The notes beneath the pieces were generated by a model. That model was not told where the DNA came from. It saw nothing but the letters and a program-made list of their open reading frames with translations, and did no database searches. Positions 45,988 through 58,374 of a stretch of 64,000 nucleotides of DNA are shown here, in pieces. Source of the stretch: Paramecium sonneborni (Eukaryota; Ciliophora; Oligohymenophorea; Peniculida; Parameciidae). How positions within the stretch are numbered: position 1 is the stretch's first letter; every line of letters starts with the position of its first letter. The position numbers and the translations under genes are program-made. The DNA is taken from the NCBI GenBank assembly GCA_905182985.1, contig CAJJDN010000007.1:138097-202096 (forward strand), in the 5' to 3' direction.

Positions 45988-47609
45988 ATGTTTTCAATAT
46001 TAATTTTGTCTACATTATTAGGAATAACCTTTTGCACTTGGAGTAGAAACCCTTAAATTAAAATAGATAAATTTAATATTACTGAATAAGCTATATCTAT
46101 TAGTACACAAGATTTCAAACATTTTAAGTACCCAAATGCATTTAATTTGGAATTGTATTATTAGGAAGGATTAACTAATGAAAAAGATATTAAAAAATAC
46201 TAAAAGATAAATGATATGTAATTATATTAATAAGGATGCTATTATTTTGAAAGGAAAATAAATGTTGAAGATTAATTGTAAATTAAATTGCCTGATGAGG
46301 GAAAATATACTTTTACTGATCTCATAATTGTTGAAAATTAGGCATATGTGATTAGAAATGATAATAAATTATTTCGTGTAGATTTAGACTTTGATGGTTA
46401 AGAATTAAAGGTAATAGAGTAAAATTATTAAATTTAAGAAAATGAGTATATCTCCATAACATTTAGATTTCTCTAATAAGATTCTTATCAATCTCAAAAA
46501 AAAACCATAATTTTTCACAGAAGACAATCAAATATTTGTGGTAACAGAAAAAGGAACAATTAGTTTCAATTATAAGTAATGGTAAAATGGAACATTGCCT
46601 AAAGTTAAATTTCATATTTTAAAAGATATGACCAATATCAAATAGGTTCATTATGATAAACAATTAAAAAGAGTTTTTATAGTTGCAGGAACATAACGAG
46701 TTTTAGTATATGAAATCAAGGATTAGGAATTAAGTCATTTTTAAACTATTGAATTAAATTTAAATATAATTAAAGTCTAGACTAAATATGATCAATTGTT
46801 TATATTAGATGACAAATATGGAATACATTTTTTTATTTAAAGTTAAAAAGAATACAAAAATAGTGGTATCTGTTATTCATTATATAGAATTTTTGATACC
46901 TTTGGAAAATCCAATATCTTTTATTTATAACAAAAATTCCTTTTTAGTTGTAGCTTAAAGTGTTTAAGGATTAGATAAGATAATTTTTGCAATAGAAATC
47001 TTATTTAATTTTAAAAACCAAGAATTTTATTACAATAAGTTTTATTTAGAAGATATGCAATTACAAGATGTCTAAACATGTGGTGAATTTTAATTCTTAA
47101 TTGGTAATGATGTACACAAAATCATTTAAACTAACATCTATAGAGGAAAAGTTAATGAAAATTTCGATTATGATAGTGATTTCATGATACCTTTTTTAAT
47201 AAAAATTCAGGAAATATAAGGAACCAATTATTAAATAGCTAATTTTCAATATCATTATTCCTTAGCATTGACTCCTTATCATTTATATGGAATTAAAATA
47301 AACGAAAGAATTCCTGAAATAGTTTGTTCTTCTTATAAATAAATTGAACATTCATATGCTATATTAATAAATTCAACTTAATGTTAGAAGGCTTAAAAAG
47401 ATCCTTTTATTGTATGTAATGAAGAACATTTTATTGAAATGGTAGTGAATGAAGTATTGCTAGATTCATCATAATAATAATCAGTGATAATAATCTTGAT
47501 TATGGTTGTAATAATATTTATTTTTTTATTAATTGGATACATATTTTTCACTCGATAGAAAACCAAAAAAGATAATAAGAAGGATATGATATCTCAAAAA
47601 AATGTATGA
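45988..47609 (+). CDS. Single-pass membrane protein with large ectodomain
   Basis: Signal peptide MFSILILSTLLGITFCTW, an ectodomain of about 450 residues and a C-terminal helix SVIIILIMVVIIFIFLLIGY, then a short basic cytosolic tail (FFTRQKTKKDNKKDMISQKN). A 28-nt intron near 46410 (ending AAG) and a 22-nt intron near 46860 are needed; without the first, an A-run appears to cause a frameshift. The ectodomain has repeated beta-like segments (GKYTFTDLIIVENQAYVIRN, DNQIFVVTEKGTISFNY, FLIPLENPISFIYNKNSFLV), as in a propeller, but I could not name a family. Its stop overlaps the start of the hybrid kinase gene downstream by 8 nt, if the upstream ATG of that gene is used. Confidence 0.7.
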
Positions 47610-50116
47610 TCATGCAACAACTTTTAAATAACTAAATGAAATTGAATAAATAATAAATAAATTTTATAAATATTAGATTTATTTTGGATCATCATTTGAA
47701 CATGAATAATTTAGAGTTCATTTTAGATCTGAATAAAAATAATTTAATTTTAATACTTTGAACTATTTTTAACAAGGTTTTATTCAATTTATATATTTAT
47801 TTCTTTCCAATATTTTCACATTCATTTGATATTGAAAATTTAATTCACTCAATTCTAATGAATTCATAAATGCTTTGAAGGAAAATTAAGAAAAGTTATG
47901 AATTATTTAAATAATATGATTTTTTATAAATGTAAAAGAGGAATATAGTTTTCATTTGCTCTTAAACTTCTCATAACTGCAAGCTTCTCTAATGACATTT
48001 ATTTGATAATCATATCCTCGGTGAATTTATTTACAATTTTATTGATAATGTTAAAGAAATTTAAGCCTTTTTGGAAATATTTTCGAATAATTTTGCTTTT
48101 AGAATTATGCTTTAATGATTAACCTTTTGGACCTGTAATTATTGCATCAATTAATTATAATATAAAGTACAAGATAGTAATCTTGTCTTATTATATTTTA
48201 AGAGTAAGTCTAATATTTTTTCATACTTTCAAGATTATTGATTGGGTTTATCTTGGAATCCTATTTATTGGCTTCAATGCATACTTTTATTTACATGTAA
48301 TATCTTTTTTATTTTTAGGATAGAAAATTATCAGACAGTAAAATAAATTCTCAATCTTAAAGGAAATTGACTCAATTAGACATTACATCTCAAAATGATT
48401 ATAATGATATGTTTGATTACTTCAATTATATACCTTTGGGAATATGTTTATTAGATAATAATTACAATATATTGAATTATAACCAAAAAACAACAAAATA
48501 TTGCTCAACTATAAAAGAAGATTGTTTATAATAACAACTACATTTGATAATCCAAAGGTAAAGAAATTAAAATTTTGATTTTTAGAGCATGGATTTAACA
48601 GTAATAGAATCCGAGTGCTTTAAGATTTGAAAGGAGATCTATTTTCAATTCATCCGAAGATTATGGATCGGACTTTTAATTAAAAAGAATGTAATCTTTT
48701 AGTTAAACGAGAAAAAAAGCAATCTCATTTACTTCATGTAAATAGTATGGTAATGTTTTTGATGTTGCTCAAATTATAAATAAATTCAAATAAAAAGGTA
48801 TAACAGGTTTAGTTAATTTAAACTCTCTTAAATATAAAGATTCCTCTAGTTTAAAAACTTATGAGATTAAGATTTATGAAATCACCAAAGGGTATTTAAT
48901 CATGATTAAAAATATAACAAAAAAGGAAAAATAAATTGATATGAAGGATAGGTATCATTTTCAATAAATGCTTATCAATTCCTTTTCACATGAATTACGC
49001 ACTCCTTTAAATTGTTCCTTATCACTGTTATAAACATTAGAATAATAAGTGAAATCAGATTTGAATGATACATATTTAAAGCCTGCAATAATTTCAAATA
49101 AAAAGTTATTGCATCAAATTAATGATATTTTAGATTTTGCAAATTTTGAAGTAAAAACATTCAAATTACGGCCTACAATTTTTAAATTGTCTAGTTTAAT
49201 AAAGACAATTGAAGATTATTTTAAGGCAGAATGTGAATAAAAGGAGATTAAATTTGTCATAAAAGTTTGTGATGATGCATTTATTAGAAGTGATTTCGAT
49301 AGGATATTGCAAATTCTGGTTAATTTATTAAACAATTCGGTAAAATTTACAAAGCAAAAAGGAGTGATTTAATTGAATGTTTAAAGAGTGGGATCATTGT
49401 ATCAATTCGGAGTGTATGATACAGGATGTGGAATTTCACCTGAAAAATTATTTTTAATCAATAAAATATTGTAAAATTCTGAAGTGGATATTGCAAGAAG
49501 AGGAGAAGAAGACTATATTTAATATGTAGGTCTGGGATTGAAAGTTTCTAGTTAAATTGCTAGATAATTATGTGATAAAGGTGAATTGAGTATTACAAGT
49601 TAATTGAATCAATTCACAAATAATAGATTTATTGTAAAAGATTTATAATCATACGATGAAGCATTAACAATACCAACAGATGAATGTATTTAAGAACCAT
49701 ACAAGAGTAAGGTAAAAACTAAGTGTAATTGTTTAAATGTATTAATAGTGGATGACATCCCTTTTAATCATTTAGCTTTTATCACTGTTTTGAAATACTT
49801 TAATGTAAAGAGTGACAGTGCATATGATGGATAAATGGCTATAGATATGGTTAAAAGTCGATATAAAAATTGTTCATGTACATATAAACTTATATTCATG
49901 GATATTGATATGCCTGGAATTGATGGATATTAGACAACTAAAGAAATATAGCAATTTTTATCATAGAATGACTTAAGTTCCACTGTTATTATGTGTAGCG
50001 CATTTGATAGCAAAGAAAATATTGATTTCGCCTACAAAAGTGGAATGAAAGATATCCTTCCAAAGCCAATAGAAACATGTAGACTCAAAAAAATACTATA
50101 TAAATATTATTTCTGA
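47602..50116 (+). CDS. Hybrid histidine kinase 1
   Basis: Membrane-bound two-component sensor. TM helices lie at about 47950-48300 (KLLITASFSNDIYLIIISSV, FTILLIMLKKFKPFW, IVILSYYILRVSLIFFHTF, VYLGILFIGFNAYFYL). The transmitter has the H-box NSFSHELRTPLN with the phospho-accepting His, the N-box RILQILVNLLNNSVKF-like segment, the G1 box YDTGCGISPEKL and the G2 box YVGLGLKVSSQIA. A receiver follows: LNVLIVDDIPFNHLAF, KLIFMDIDMPGIDGYQ with the phospho-Asp, and ILPKPIE with the conserved Lys. Introns of 22 and 28 nt. The N-terminus is unresolved: an ATG at 47602 opens MYDHATTFKQLNEIEQII, but this frame ends at a TGA near 47835. The ATG at 47898 is the conservative start. Confidence 0.85.
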
Positions 50117-50350
50117 TTATAAATCTTATATTATAGATTGAATTCATACTTATTTCTTCTTGTAGTTCTGATTTTTCTGAATAGATTTCCAACAAATTTT
50201 AATAATAAAATAAACATTAAACTATTTTAGTGATTATAAATAAATATTAAGAATGCAAAATCATACTTGAATAATAAAATGATAATATTGAATAAAAGTT
50301 TATGATGAATTTAAAACTAAAATATCAATATAATTTTAATACTAATTAAA

Positions 50351-52996
50351 ATGCCAATAATTATCGTGACTTTGATTATTTAATCCATTATTATGTCTAT
50401 ATATAATGGTGTTACCTAAACTTAGCAAAATTACTTTTTATTGTTTGATATATTCTTACTTTTGGGATAATTTGGGTAAAACTTATAGTTGATATTATTG
50501 ATTGGTAGTATTTGTTTGTAAAATGAATTGCTAACCGCTGAAGAGAATGTAAAATTAATTTTAATGTAGATCAAATGTTTTTATTTGAGTATGCGTTTTA
50601 TTCTTAGTGCTAATGTGCTTTTATTAAAACAGAAATCTATCTACTTTTTGTTTTGCTTATTTTATTTTCTTTTCAGGAGTCATATTTACTTATAACCATT
50701 ATCGTATATGTCCATATTTGGCTATTTAATGATTTTGATATAATGTATTGTTTTTAATAAACCAAAAAGGTCAATATCATAAACTATCGAAAGAAAAAAA
50801 TAACAATCCCTAAACGCAAGAGCTTTTTGATTTTTTTAGAACTTGCCTACCTATTCCATTATGTATAATTCAAAATAATTGTATTATATTTTGGTTAATT
50901 TTAGAGTTTTTGTTTAAAACTGATTAGTTTATATCTGAATATGTCGATATTACTCCCCAACTTATAAGGTAGATTTCTTCAGGTAAAACTAAGGAAAGCA
51001 TAAATAATTTCCTATCAAATAGGAGATTCAATACAAATAAATCATTTATGTATTAAGGAGGAAAAAAACTCGAAAATTGCGGCATCTTATAGAATGATAA
51101 TCAAAAAGAACTCTATTGTAATATTAAAAATTGCTTTCCTGTTGATATTGAGGTGGCAGAAGTAATATGGGAATAACAGCCAGCTACAATGTTAATTTTT
51201 CAAACTTAATAACAGCGACTTGAATAAAATTAGATAAAGGAATTATAATAAAGAGATTAATATAAAGATGAAATGCTTGCAAGTGTTTCACATGATTTCA
51301 AAACTCCAATCAATGGGATAGTGGCTATAGTGTAATTTTTAGAATCGTAAGCATTTTACATTTAATTTAAGGATTGTAATTAACTAAATTGAACTTAATT
51401 ATTTAATTATATTGAAAAAGTGGGCTTAATTATTGTTATATATGATTAGTGACATTTTGGATTTTTCTAGAATTCAAAATAACACTTTAAGATTGACAAG
51501 CACTCCTTTTCTTATCAATGTAATTGTCTAAGAAATTATCGATTTGATATCACTGTAAGCTAATCAAAAAGGAATTGAGGTGGAAAAGAAAATAACTTTA
51601 GATGAAGATATAAGCATGAATTCAGATCCGAATAGAATAAAGTAGATTTTATTAAATTTGTTAAGTAATTCTTTAAAATTTACAGAGAAGGGAAAAATAA
51701 AGATTTAAGTTGATTATAAAAATAATGAACTAGATAATTAATTTAAAGTAATTACAATTAGTGTTTCAGACACAGGAGTAGGTATTCCTGATAAAATTAA
51801 ACCAAAGCTATTTTAAATGTACGGTACTTTTGATTTTACCAGTAATGGATCAAACAAACATGGAATAGGATTAGGGTTGTTTATATGTAAGAAATTAGTT
51901 GGATTATTGGGTCCTACTGATAAAATTGATTTGAAAAGTTAAGTTGGGATTGGTTCAACATTTAGCTTTGATGTTTATTGCAATATTGATTAGAGAAATA
52001 TACTTTCTAAACAATATCAAAAGGAAATGACTAATATTTATAAGTAAGATCCTAAATAAAGTTTATGTGATCATCACCATACTAATGTAATAACTTCTTA
52101 GTATACTATTTTCAATTAAACAAGTCATTCATAAATAATCCACAATAATAATAATCATAAAATAACAAAAAAGTTGAATAATAAAACAATATCAACCCAA
52201 TAAGAAATTTATCATAGTAAAAAAATGCATAAGCCTTAACAATTTCACTCTTTATATCCTCAAAAATAATCAATCAAAAAGGAGAATAATGATAATATTG
52301 TATCTTTAAATTTAGAAGATTCTGATAATTCTAAAACAAGAAATATTGAATAATACTTAGAATTTCATAACGATATAACTTATGCTACATAAGTGTTTAA
52401 AAACCAATAAAATATTGAAATAAATAACAACCCAATGAATTCACCATTTAATTAGATTGAAAGTTAAGAGTCTCCATATATTCATAATTTGCAACCGAAA
52501 CCATTATAATTTACTGAATCAATTGAGGATATGATGAGTAATCTTTTTCCATAACCAATAAATATTTTAGTTGTAGATGATTCACCAGTTAATGTCTTTG
52601 CATTTAGATTGATAATGCAAAAATATGATTTTATCACTATTGATGAAGCATATAATGGAGAATAAGCAATTTAGAAAATCAGAAATAGTAGAAAAGAAGG
52701 TAAAAAGTATGAATATATTTTCATGGACTTAACCATGCCCATCTTAAATGGATATGAAGCTGCTGAATAGATTAGAATTATGGTATCATATTGATTTTAT
52801 TTTTATTTGATTTTAGGAGAAGGATAACTTTATTGAAAAAAGTTTCATCATTGCCTTGACTGGATATGACGATCTAAAAGAAAAAGAGAAATGCTAATAA
52901 AAAGGATTTGATGCATTTCTTTCTAAACCTATTAAAATTATTGACATTATCTCGGTAGTTAATGAAGTAAAAAGTATTAAAGAACCCTTAATTTGA
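50351..52996 (+). CDS. Hybrid histidine kinase 2
   Basis: Second sensor kinase, same strand and domain order as its neighbour. The N-terminus is hydrophobic (MPIIIVTLIIQSIIMS, FLLLGQFGQNLQ, LILLIGSICLQ) with unresolved introns between 50650 and 50950. The H-box is SVSHDFKTPINGI: the His is kept, the usual Leu/ELR is DF. Then ISDILDFSRIQNNTL, the N-box RIKQILLNLLSNSLKFTEKG, the G1 box SDTGVGIPDKI and the G2 box HGIGLGLFICKKLVG. A disordered Asn/Gln/Ser linker (52000-52530) precedes the receiver INILVVDDSPVNVFAF, YIFMDLTMPILNGYEAAEQI (phospho-Asp) and a Lys in LSKPIKII, after a 34-nt intron. Ends TGA 52994-52996. Confidence 0.87.
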
Positions 52997-53193
52997 TTTC
53001 ATTATTTAACTTATTTTATATCTAATTTCAGTACATAACTTTAAGATAAAAATGATAACTTTCATTCTTTAATCTAAACAACTTTTATTTTTTACATTTA
53101 TTTATATTAATATACAGAATTAGTCAGTTCTAAAATTATTGAATTAAATTACATTAATATTTTTTTTTTATTAATAAATTTATTGAGCAGTTA

Positions 53194-53412
53194 ATGTCCT
53201 TTACACCTCGCCAAATGAAATCACAAAACAAAGAATTATAACTAACCACCATTCCTTATGTTAGCAAATTTCAGAGAACTTTTACAAATGAGGAAATTTC
53301 AAGCGTGTCTAAAAAATTAGATTTTGATTAATTTGACAATTAAGTGATAAAACCTAACACCATTTTGAAAATGAACTCTCTTCCATTTAAGGGAATTGGT
53401 CAAATAAGATGA
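53194..53412 (+). CDS. Small protein (72 aa)
   Basis: Single exon MSFTPRQMKSQNKELQLTTI to SLPFKGIGQIR and TGA. It contains FQRTFTNEEISSVSKKLDFD, an amphipathic helix-like stretch. A tidy start-to-stop frame in a gap between larger genes, with codon use like its neighbours. No family recognised; too short to judge further. Confidence 0.5.
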
Positions 53413-55085
53413 TCTAATTACTAAATACTGATTGTTAATTGTGTATAGTTTACTCATACTTTATTTAAACTCAAAATTAATTATTGATTTTAATTTCATA
53501 ATAAAATATTTCATTCATTAAAGATGTAAAATTAAAATAAATCTCATCCTTTATTTAGATTTTATTTATTAATTATTTATAAAAATAATAATTAACTACA
53601 AACTAAACACAATTAATCATATATTTTTTAAACAATACTTTTGGAAGCATATAAATGTATTTTGAAGCTTTATATCGATAATAATTGTAATCTAATATGA
53701 TTTGTAATCAGAAAATCGTTAAAATATGTTAAGATATCATAATTAACATACTGTAAGATTCATAAGCACCATATATCTAAATTTTACAGTAAGTCTTTAA
53801 CTTATAGATGAATGAGCTAATAGAATTTTTAAGCATATGATTGAATTGATCTGACTTAAAGAATTCTTAACAATTTAAGTGGAGTAAATAGTATTCAAAA
53901 ATGAAGATCAATATATTTAAAATATATGATACAAAAAGATATGTGAATGCTGGAGGCATTTTTAATTAATAGAACACCTAAAAGTATTTAGTTTTGAAGG
54001 AGATGGGTTTTGATAGGATGGAAGAATGTTTAGTTTACTAAAGAGAGGCTTTTAATTTTGCAATTTAATTTGCTCAGATTTCTTATTATAAAAAAATTAA
54101 ATATTAATCATACACAAATCTAAGGTTTAATAATCTTTAAAATATTAACCTTTGAATGAATATGCTAGAAGGATGTAGAATTAAGAATATAATTTTATTA
54201 ACTTGAACTCTAATTGAATGCGAAAATTATGAAATAGGTATCATCTATTGGACTGAATGTCTTTTTTTTATGAGTAATTCTAAAGGTCAAAAGTTTTGGA
54301 ACAAAAATTAATAAAAAGGTATTGAGATCATTTATAAATACAATTGGAAGAAAAAAATGGAATGATTAAAACTCCTTTCAGAATAGATCAAATCTAAAAT
54401 GAAACAAGAAGAACTTAGAAAATTAAATCAGAGTTAAATACTAGACTCAATAAATTTACTGGATAAGTATAATCTTCAAATAATTAATAAGACGAATTAT
54501 ATTTGAAAAGCTTATAAAAGAATTCCAACTATATTTAAATATTTATCTTAGAATCAAAATTTAGGAAAAAACAATTAATTTTAAGAATTTTAATAAATAA
54601 CTTAAAGATACTAAATAGAAAATGAAAAAATAAGAAAATAACAAAGTTTAAATACAAGCAAACACTTAATCCAAATAATGTAAAAATATTAATAACGTTA
54701 GAATTTTATGCCAAAATAATCAAGTGAGAATTTTAGAATGATAATATAATGGATTTTATTTTGTATAAGTCAAGTTAATTGCATGCAGAAGATAAAGAAT
54801 TCAGATATAATAAAAATTAAATTGAGCCCTAATAATATACTCAAAAAAAATAATATTTAAATCAAATAATGGAGGGTTTCTAATAGAAAAATGACAATAG
54901 GCTAATTTTAGTTTACAAATATTTTTATATAAGAAATATGTTGGACACTAATTTTATATTTTATTATCATTGGTGCATCATTACTTACCATCACCTCCCT
55001 TCCCTTGATTCTCCTCATCTAAAGGTTGTTTATCTTCTTTGATGTTGTTACTTTCTTACTTATCTCCTTCAACGCTAAACAGAAT
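53413..55085 (+). pseudogene. Gene-poor stretch with decayed coding remnants
   Basis: About 1.7 kb with no complete gene. From 53901 an ATG opens NIFKIYDTKRYVNAGGIFNQ and KYLVLKEMGFDRMEECLVYQ, which recalls a Paramecium multigene family with GGxY/F and (F/W)D repeats but stops after about 75 codons. From about 54340 to 54627 another frame (MIKTPFRIDQIQNETRRTQK, SELNTRLNKFTGQVQSSN) looks like part of a coiled coil without a start. These pieces are in different frames and not joined by good introns, so I read them as decay. Confidence 0.35.
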
Positions 55086-55795
55086 TCAACTTTAAAAGTA
55101 CGAGCCGGAAGACTCTGAATTGTGTGAGTCTTTTGAAGAGCCTCTTGATGAGGACTTTGATTTCCTTTTTGAACTCTTTCGCTTCTTATTCTATTTCTTT
55201 TTCTTATCTCTAGATGAACTACTTGATGAGGAATCTGAACTGGATGAACTCTTCTTTTTTTTATGTTTCTTTTTATGTTTTTTTCTAGACTCACTAAAAT
55301 TTATTATTATCTATTCTTTACCTACTAGAGCTAGATGAACTAGAAGATGAAGATCTATGTCTACAATTCTTAGCACTAATAATAATAGGTAAATGAATAT
55401 ATATAAAATATATCGTATTCTATAATAAATAGTAAATACGATATAAAATCTTACAAATGTCCAGAGTGACCGCATGAATAGCATAGGCCATTATTTTTGC
55501 TCGGTTTATTTCCACGAGCCATCTCAACCTATAACACCGATCCTTTTACTTCTTCCTTATTCATTTTTTTTACAGCTTTCTCTGCATCTTCAGGATCTTT
55601 AAATTCCTATAATTAAATCATTATATCTACTATGAAACAATATTTTCCTTTCCAAGCAAACTCTTCAATTTTTCCAAATTTTTTGAATAACTTTTTTATA
55701 TCATGTTAATCCTCTTTTAGAGAATAACCTGTCACATATACTCTTTTTTTATTCTTTCTAGGTGACCGTGACCTTGATGAACTAGAAGAAGACAT
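55086..55795 (-). CDS. RRM + zinc-knuckle + SR-rich splicing factor (SRSF7/RSZ-like)
   Basis: Predicted RNA-binding splicing regulator. The short SR start MSSSSSSRSRSPRKNKKR is followed by an RRM (RVYVTGYSLKEDQHDIKKLF, KFGKIEEFAWKGKYCFI, a 24-nt intron, EFKDPEDAEKAVKKM, VKGSVLQVEMARG). Next is a CCHC knuckle, CYSCGHSGHLAKNC, split by a 79-nt intron (55376-55454). The C-terminus is a long Ser/Lys/Arg-rich tail (SSSSSRSESRKKHKKK, SSRGSSKDSHNSESSGSYF). A third intron of 28 nt lies in the tail. RRM-CCHC-RS is the order of 9G8/RSZ proteins; U11/U12-31K has a related layout. Confidence 0.87.
55376..55454 (-). other. Unusually long (79-nt) intron containing an inverted repeat
   Basis: It runs GTAAGATTTT...TTATTATTAG on the minus strand. 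The CCHC knuckle requires the far acceptor; the nearer TAG (35 nt) gives a wrong frame. An 11-bp perfect inverted repeat (plus-strand arms 55409-55419 and 55435-55445, 15-nt loop) sits inside. Confidence 0.65.
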
Positions 55796-57143
55796 GTAAT
55801 TTAAATAAAGGATACTTTTTTTAATATAATTTTTTATACTCAATATTTGTAATGTCTCATTCTTTTATTTATATTACAAGATCAAACATAAAAAAAACAA
55901 TCCTCTTGAAATTTTACTTATTTAACATATAAAAATATAATTTAATTGCCTCAATTTTTAAATAAAGCTGTTTATGATATTATTTTCACAACTAAATATT
56001 TTAATTATATTCAATAACTTTTCTTTAGAAAATTAAAGCTTCTATCTAATTATCATTAATATATTATTATCGTTTGATTGACAAAAATTTGTATTAAATC
56101 ATTAATTATGTTATATTCTCATTTTATATCATTATTAATAAGAAAGTAATTGATTTCTTTAACTAAAATTATCACCAAATTTAAATAATCTAATAAAATT
56201 TAGTTTATGATACCTATATATATCTAAAAATAAATATTTTTGAATGAGGACTTACTTTAATGAAAATAAACTAAATTTCACACATAATAATTTTCCAAAA
56301 TTGATGAAAGAAACAGGTTGAATTGATAGAAAATTAATGAAATATTCAGTTAATATAAAGAATTGCTAAGTTAGGATTGCTCTCAAATTTCTAAATTAAC
56401 AAAAGAGAGTAAATATATCAATTACTTTAGTTATACCAAACGGTATATCTAGAGAGGCTTTATTGATAAAGGAAATTATTGATATGTAGATCAAATTTAA
56501 AAAATGTTTGCTTTTTAATATTCTTTTATATTTTGAAACTTGAATTAGAGCAAAAGGAAATGAAAATAAAATAGAGCTATTTTGAAAGCAAATCATAAGT
56601 TATATCAAAATTTGATATATGAAAATGAGAATGGTATTTTGTCATATGAAGAAATAAAAATAGGTTCAGTTTTAGAATGTAAGAATTACGAATTGAATTA
56701 AAAAGTCATTCAATCTACTATAATATGATTAAATAAGTGACCAGATTCATTTTGGATTTCTTTATTTAAATTTTATTAAAAGGAAGTAAAGATGAAATAA
56801 AATGAAGAAATTCCGATTGATAAGATAAGAAAACTGATATATAGTTAAACCCATGAAGCTTAGAAATTGTTAATGATGCTTAATAGAAATGTTAATTATC
56901 TAAAATTACATATAATAATAACACATGTCTTATGAGATCTTTCATTTCTTATTGCCATGTTTTCAATTTTTATATTAATATAAAATTTGAAATCATAAAT
57001 TATATTTTTTTATTATCTGAAGTTTAGATAAATATAAGTTTAGAATCTAGCTTTAAAACGAAGATAGAATTTTATAATTTTCATTATCAGCTATCTAGTT
57101 AAAATTATAACTATTGATAGTATATTTTCTTATCCATTTCTTA
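55796..57143. other. Gene-poor stretch with short open pieces
   Basis: About 1.35 kb, very AT-rich in its first 450 bp. From about 56340 to 56950 plus-strand pieces are open in different frames (ITLVIPNGISREALLIKEII; ILKANHKLYQNLIYENENGI, LSYEEIKIGSVLECKNYELN; IPIDKIRKLIYSQTHEAQKL). None has a start and stop that join up. They look like fragments of one decayed gene; I do not recognise the family. Confidence 0.3.
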
Positions 57144-58373
57144 CTTTAATTTAAATAATAATATAATGAGATTCATATATATATTTTTAGCATATAATTT
57201 GGTAAAGTATAATATGGAAGATAATTATTGATGCAAATTGATATGAATGGAAATAGCTCAATTTTTCTTATTATTATAATTAACATCTATTTTAGATTTT
57301 CGAAATTCTCCATTTGCAGCAGCAGATACAAAGCTAACAAATAGAGGATTAGGTTTGAAATTTTTGGAAGTGAATTCTGGATGATATTGTACTCCTACAA
57401 AGAAAGGATGTAAATGATTTGGTAATTCTAAAATCTTGAAATAATGTTAAATAAATACTTCCATTCGTTACCCAGTTTTTCTATCTTTTCCTGAGAATAC
57501 AAGACCGTTTTCAGTTAGATTTTGAATCTTTTAAGGATTGACTTCATACCGATGTCTATGTCTTTCTTCTACAACTTCAGAGTCGTATATTTGATATGCA
57601 ATACTATCTTTATTTCTAAAAATAATTTATATATCTTACTCAATTATTGTTTAATGATTTCCTAATCTCATATTACCTCCAAATAATTTTGGATTGATTT
57701 CAGGCATAAACACAACAAAATTGGATCCAATTAATTCATCTTTTAATTCTTCAGTTGTAGCATCTTTTACTCCTAAGACATTTCTGGCATATTCAACGAC
57801 AGCTGCTTAGAAGCCATAACAGATGCCTAGAAATGGTATTTTATTTTCTCGAGCATATTAGCAGCACTTGATTTTAAGGTTGAAACCATTATATCCAAAT
57901 CCACCAGGAACAAGAATAGCATCAAATTATTTGCATTCCTTTTCAAGTTCTTCTTCAGCATTTTGTTTACTTGAAAAATCTATAAGATCAATATATTTTA
58001 ATTATAAATTGACTTTAATAGCATAACTAGCTTCCTTTAATGCTTTTATTAAAGACATATATGCATCCTATATAGATAACAATAAACAACCAGATTTTTC
58101 ATATATTTTCCCATGATTCCAATTGTAACAGGTTTAGAAGTCTAGAGATCATTCAAGTACTGTCCAAATTAGGTATATTATTAAATATTTGGAACTTATT
58201 AAATTGGTAACTTAAACTTTTCTAAAATACGTTCAGCCAACTTTTATTTTTGTAAAACTTCAGGAACATCATATATATGTTAGGAATTAGGAACAGAAAA
58301 TATAGAATCTTTAGAAATATTTCCAAACATAGCAAGTTTGTCTCTCTATGGATTTTATAATTCATTTTCAGAT
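57144..58373 (+). repeat. Direct repeat copy A (1230 bp), probable contig-overlap artefact
   Basis: Recurs at 58375-59604 with no visible difference, with one N (58374) between. It carries the 3' part of CTP synthase plus about 115 bp downstream of its stop. Confidence 0.9.
57258..58373 (-). pseudogene. Artefactual duplicate: 3' part of CTP synthase
   Basis: Same as 58489-59604, offset by 1231 bp. It has the stop but no 5' end because it is cut at the N. It is expected to vanish on merging the overlap. Confidence 0.85.
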
Positions 58374-58374
58374 N
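58374..58374. other. Assembly gap (single N)
   Basis: A single unknown base joins the two 1230-bp copies. Confidence 0.95.

Noticed and set aside
46480..46520. Frameshift at an A-run in the 45988-47609 gene
   Set aside because: A 28-nt intron just upstream (near 46410) restores the frame, so no indel is needed.
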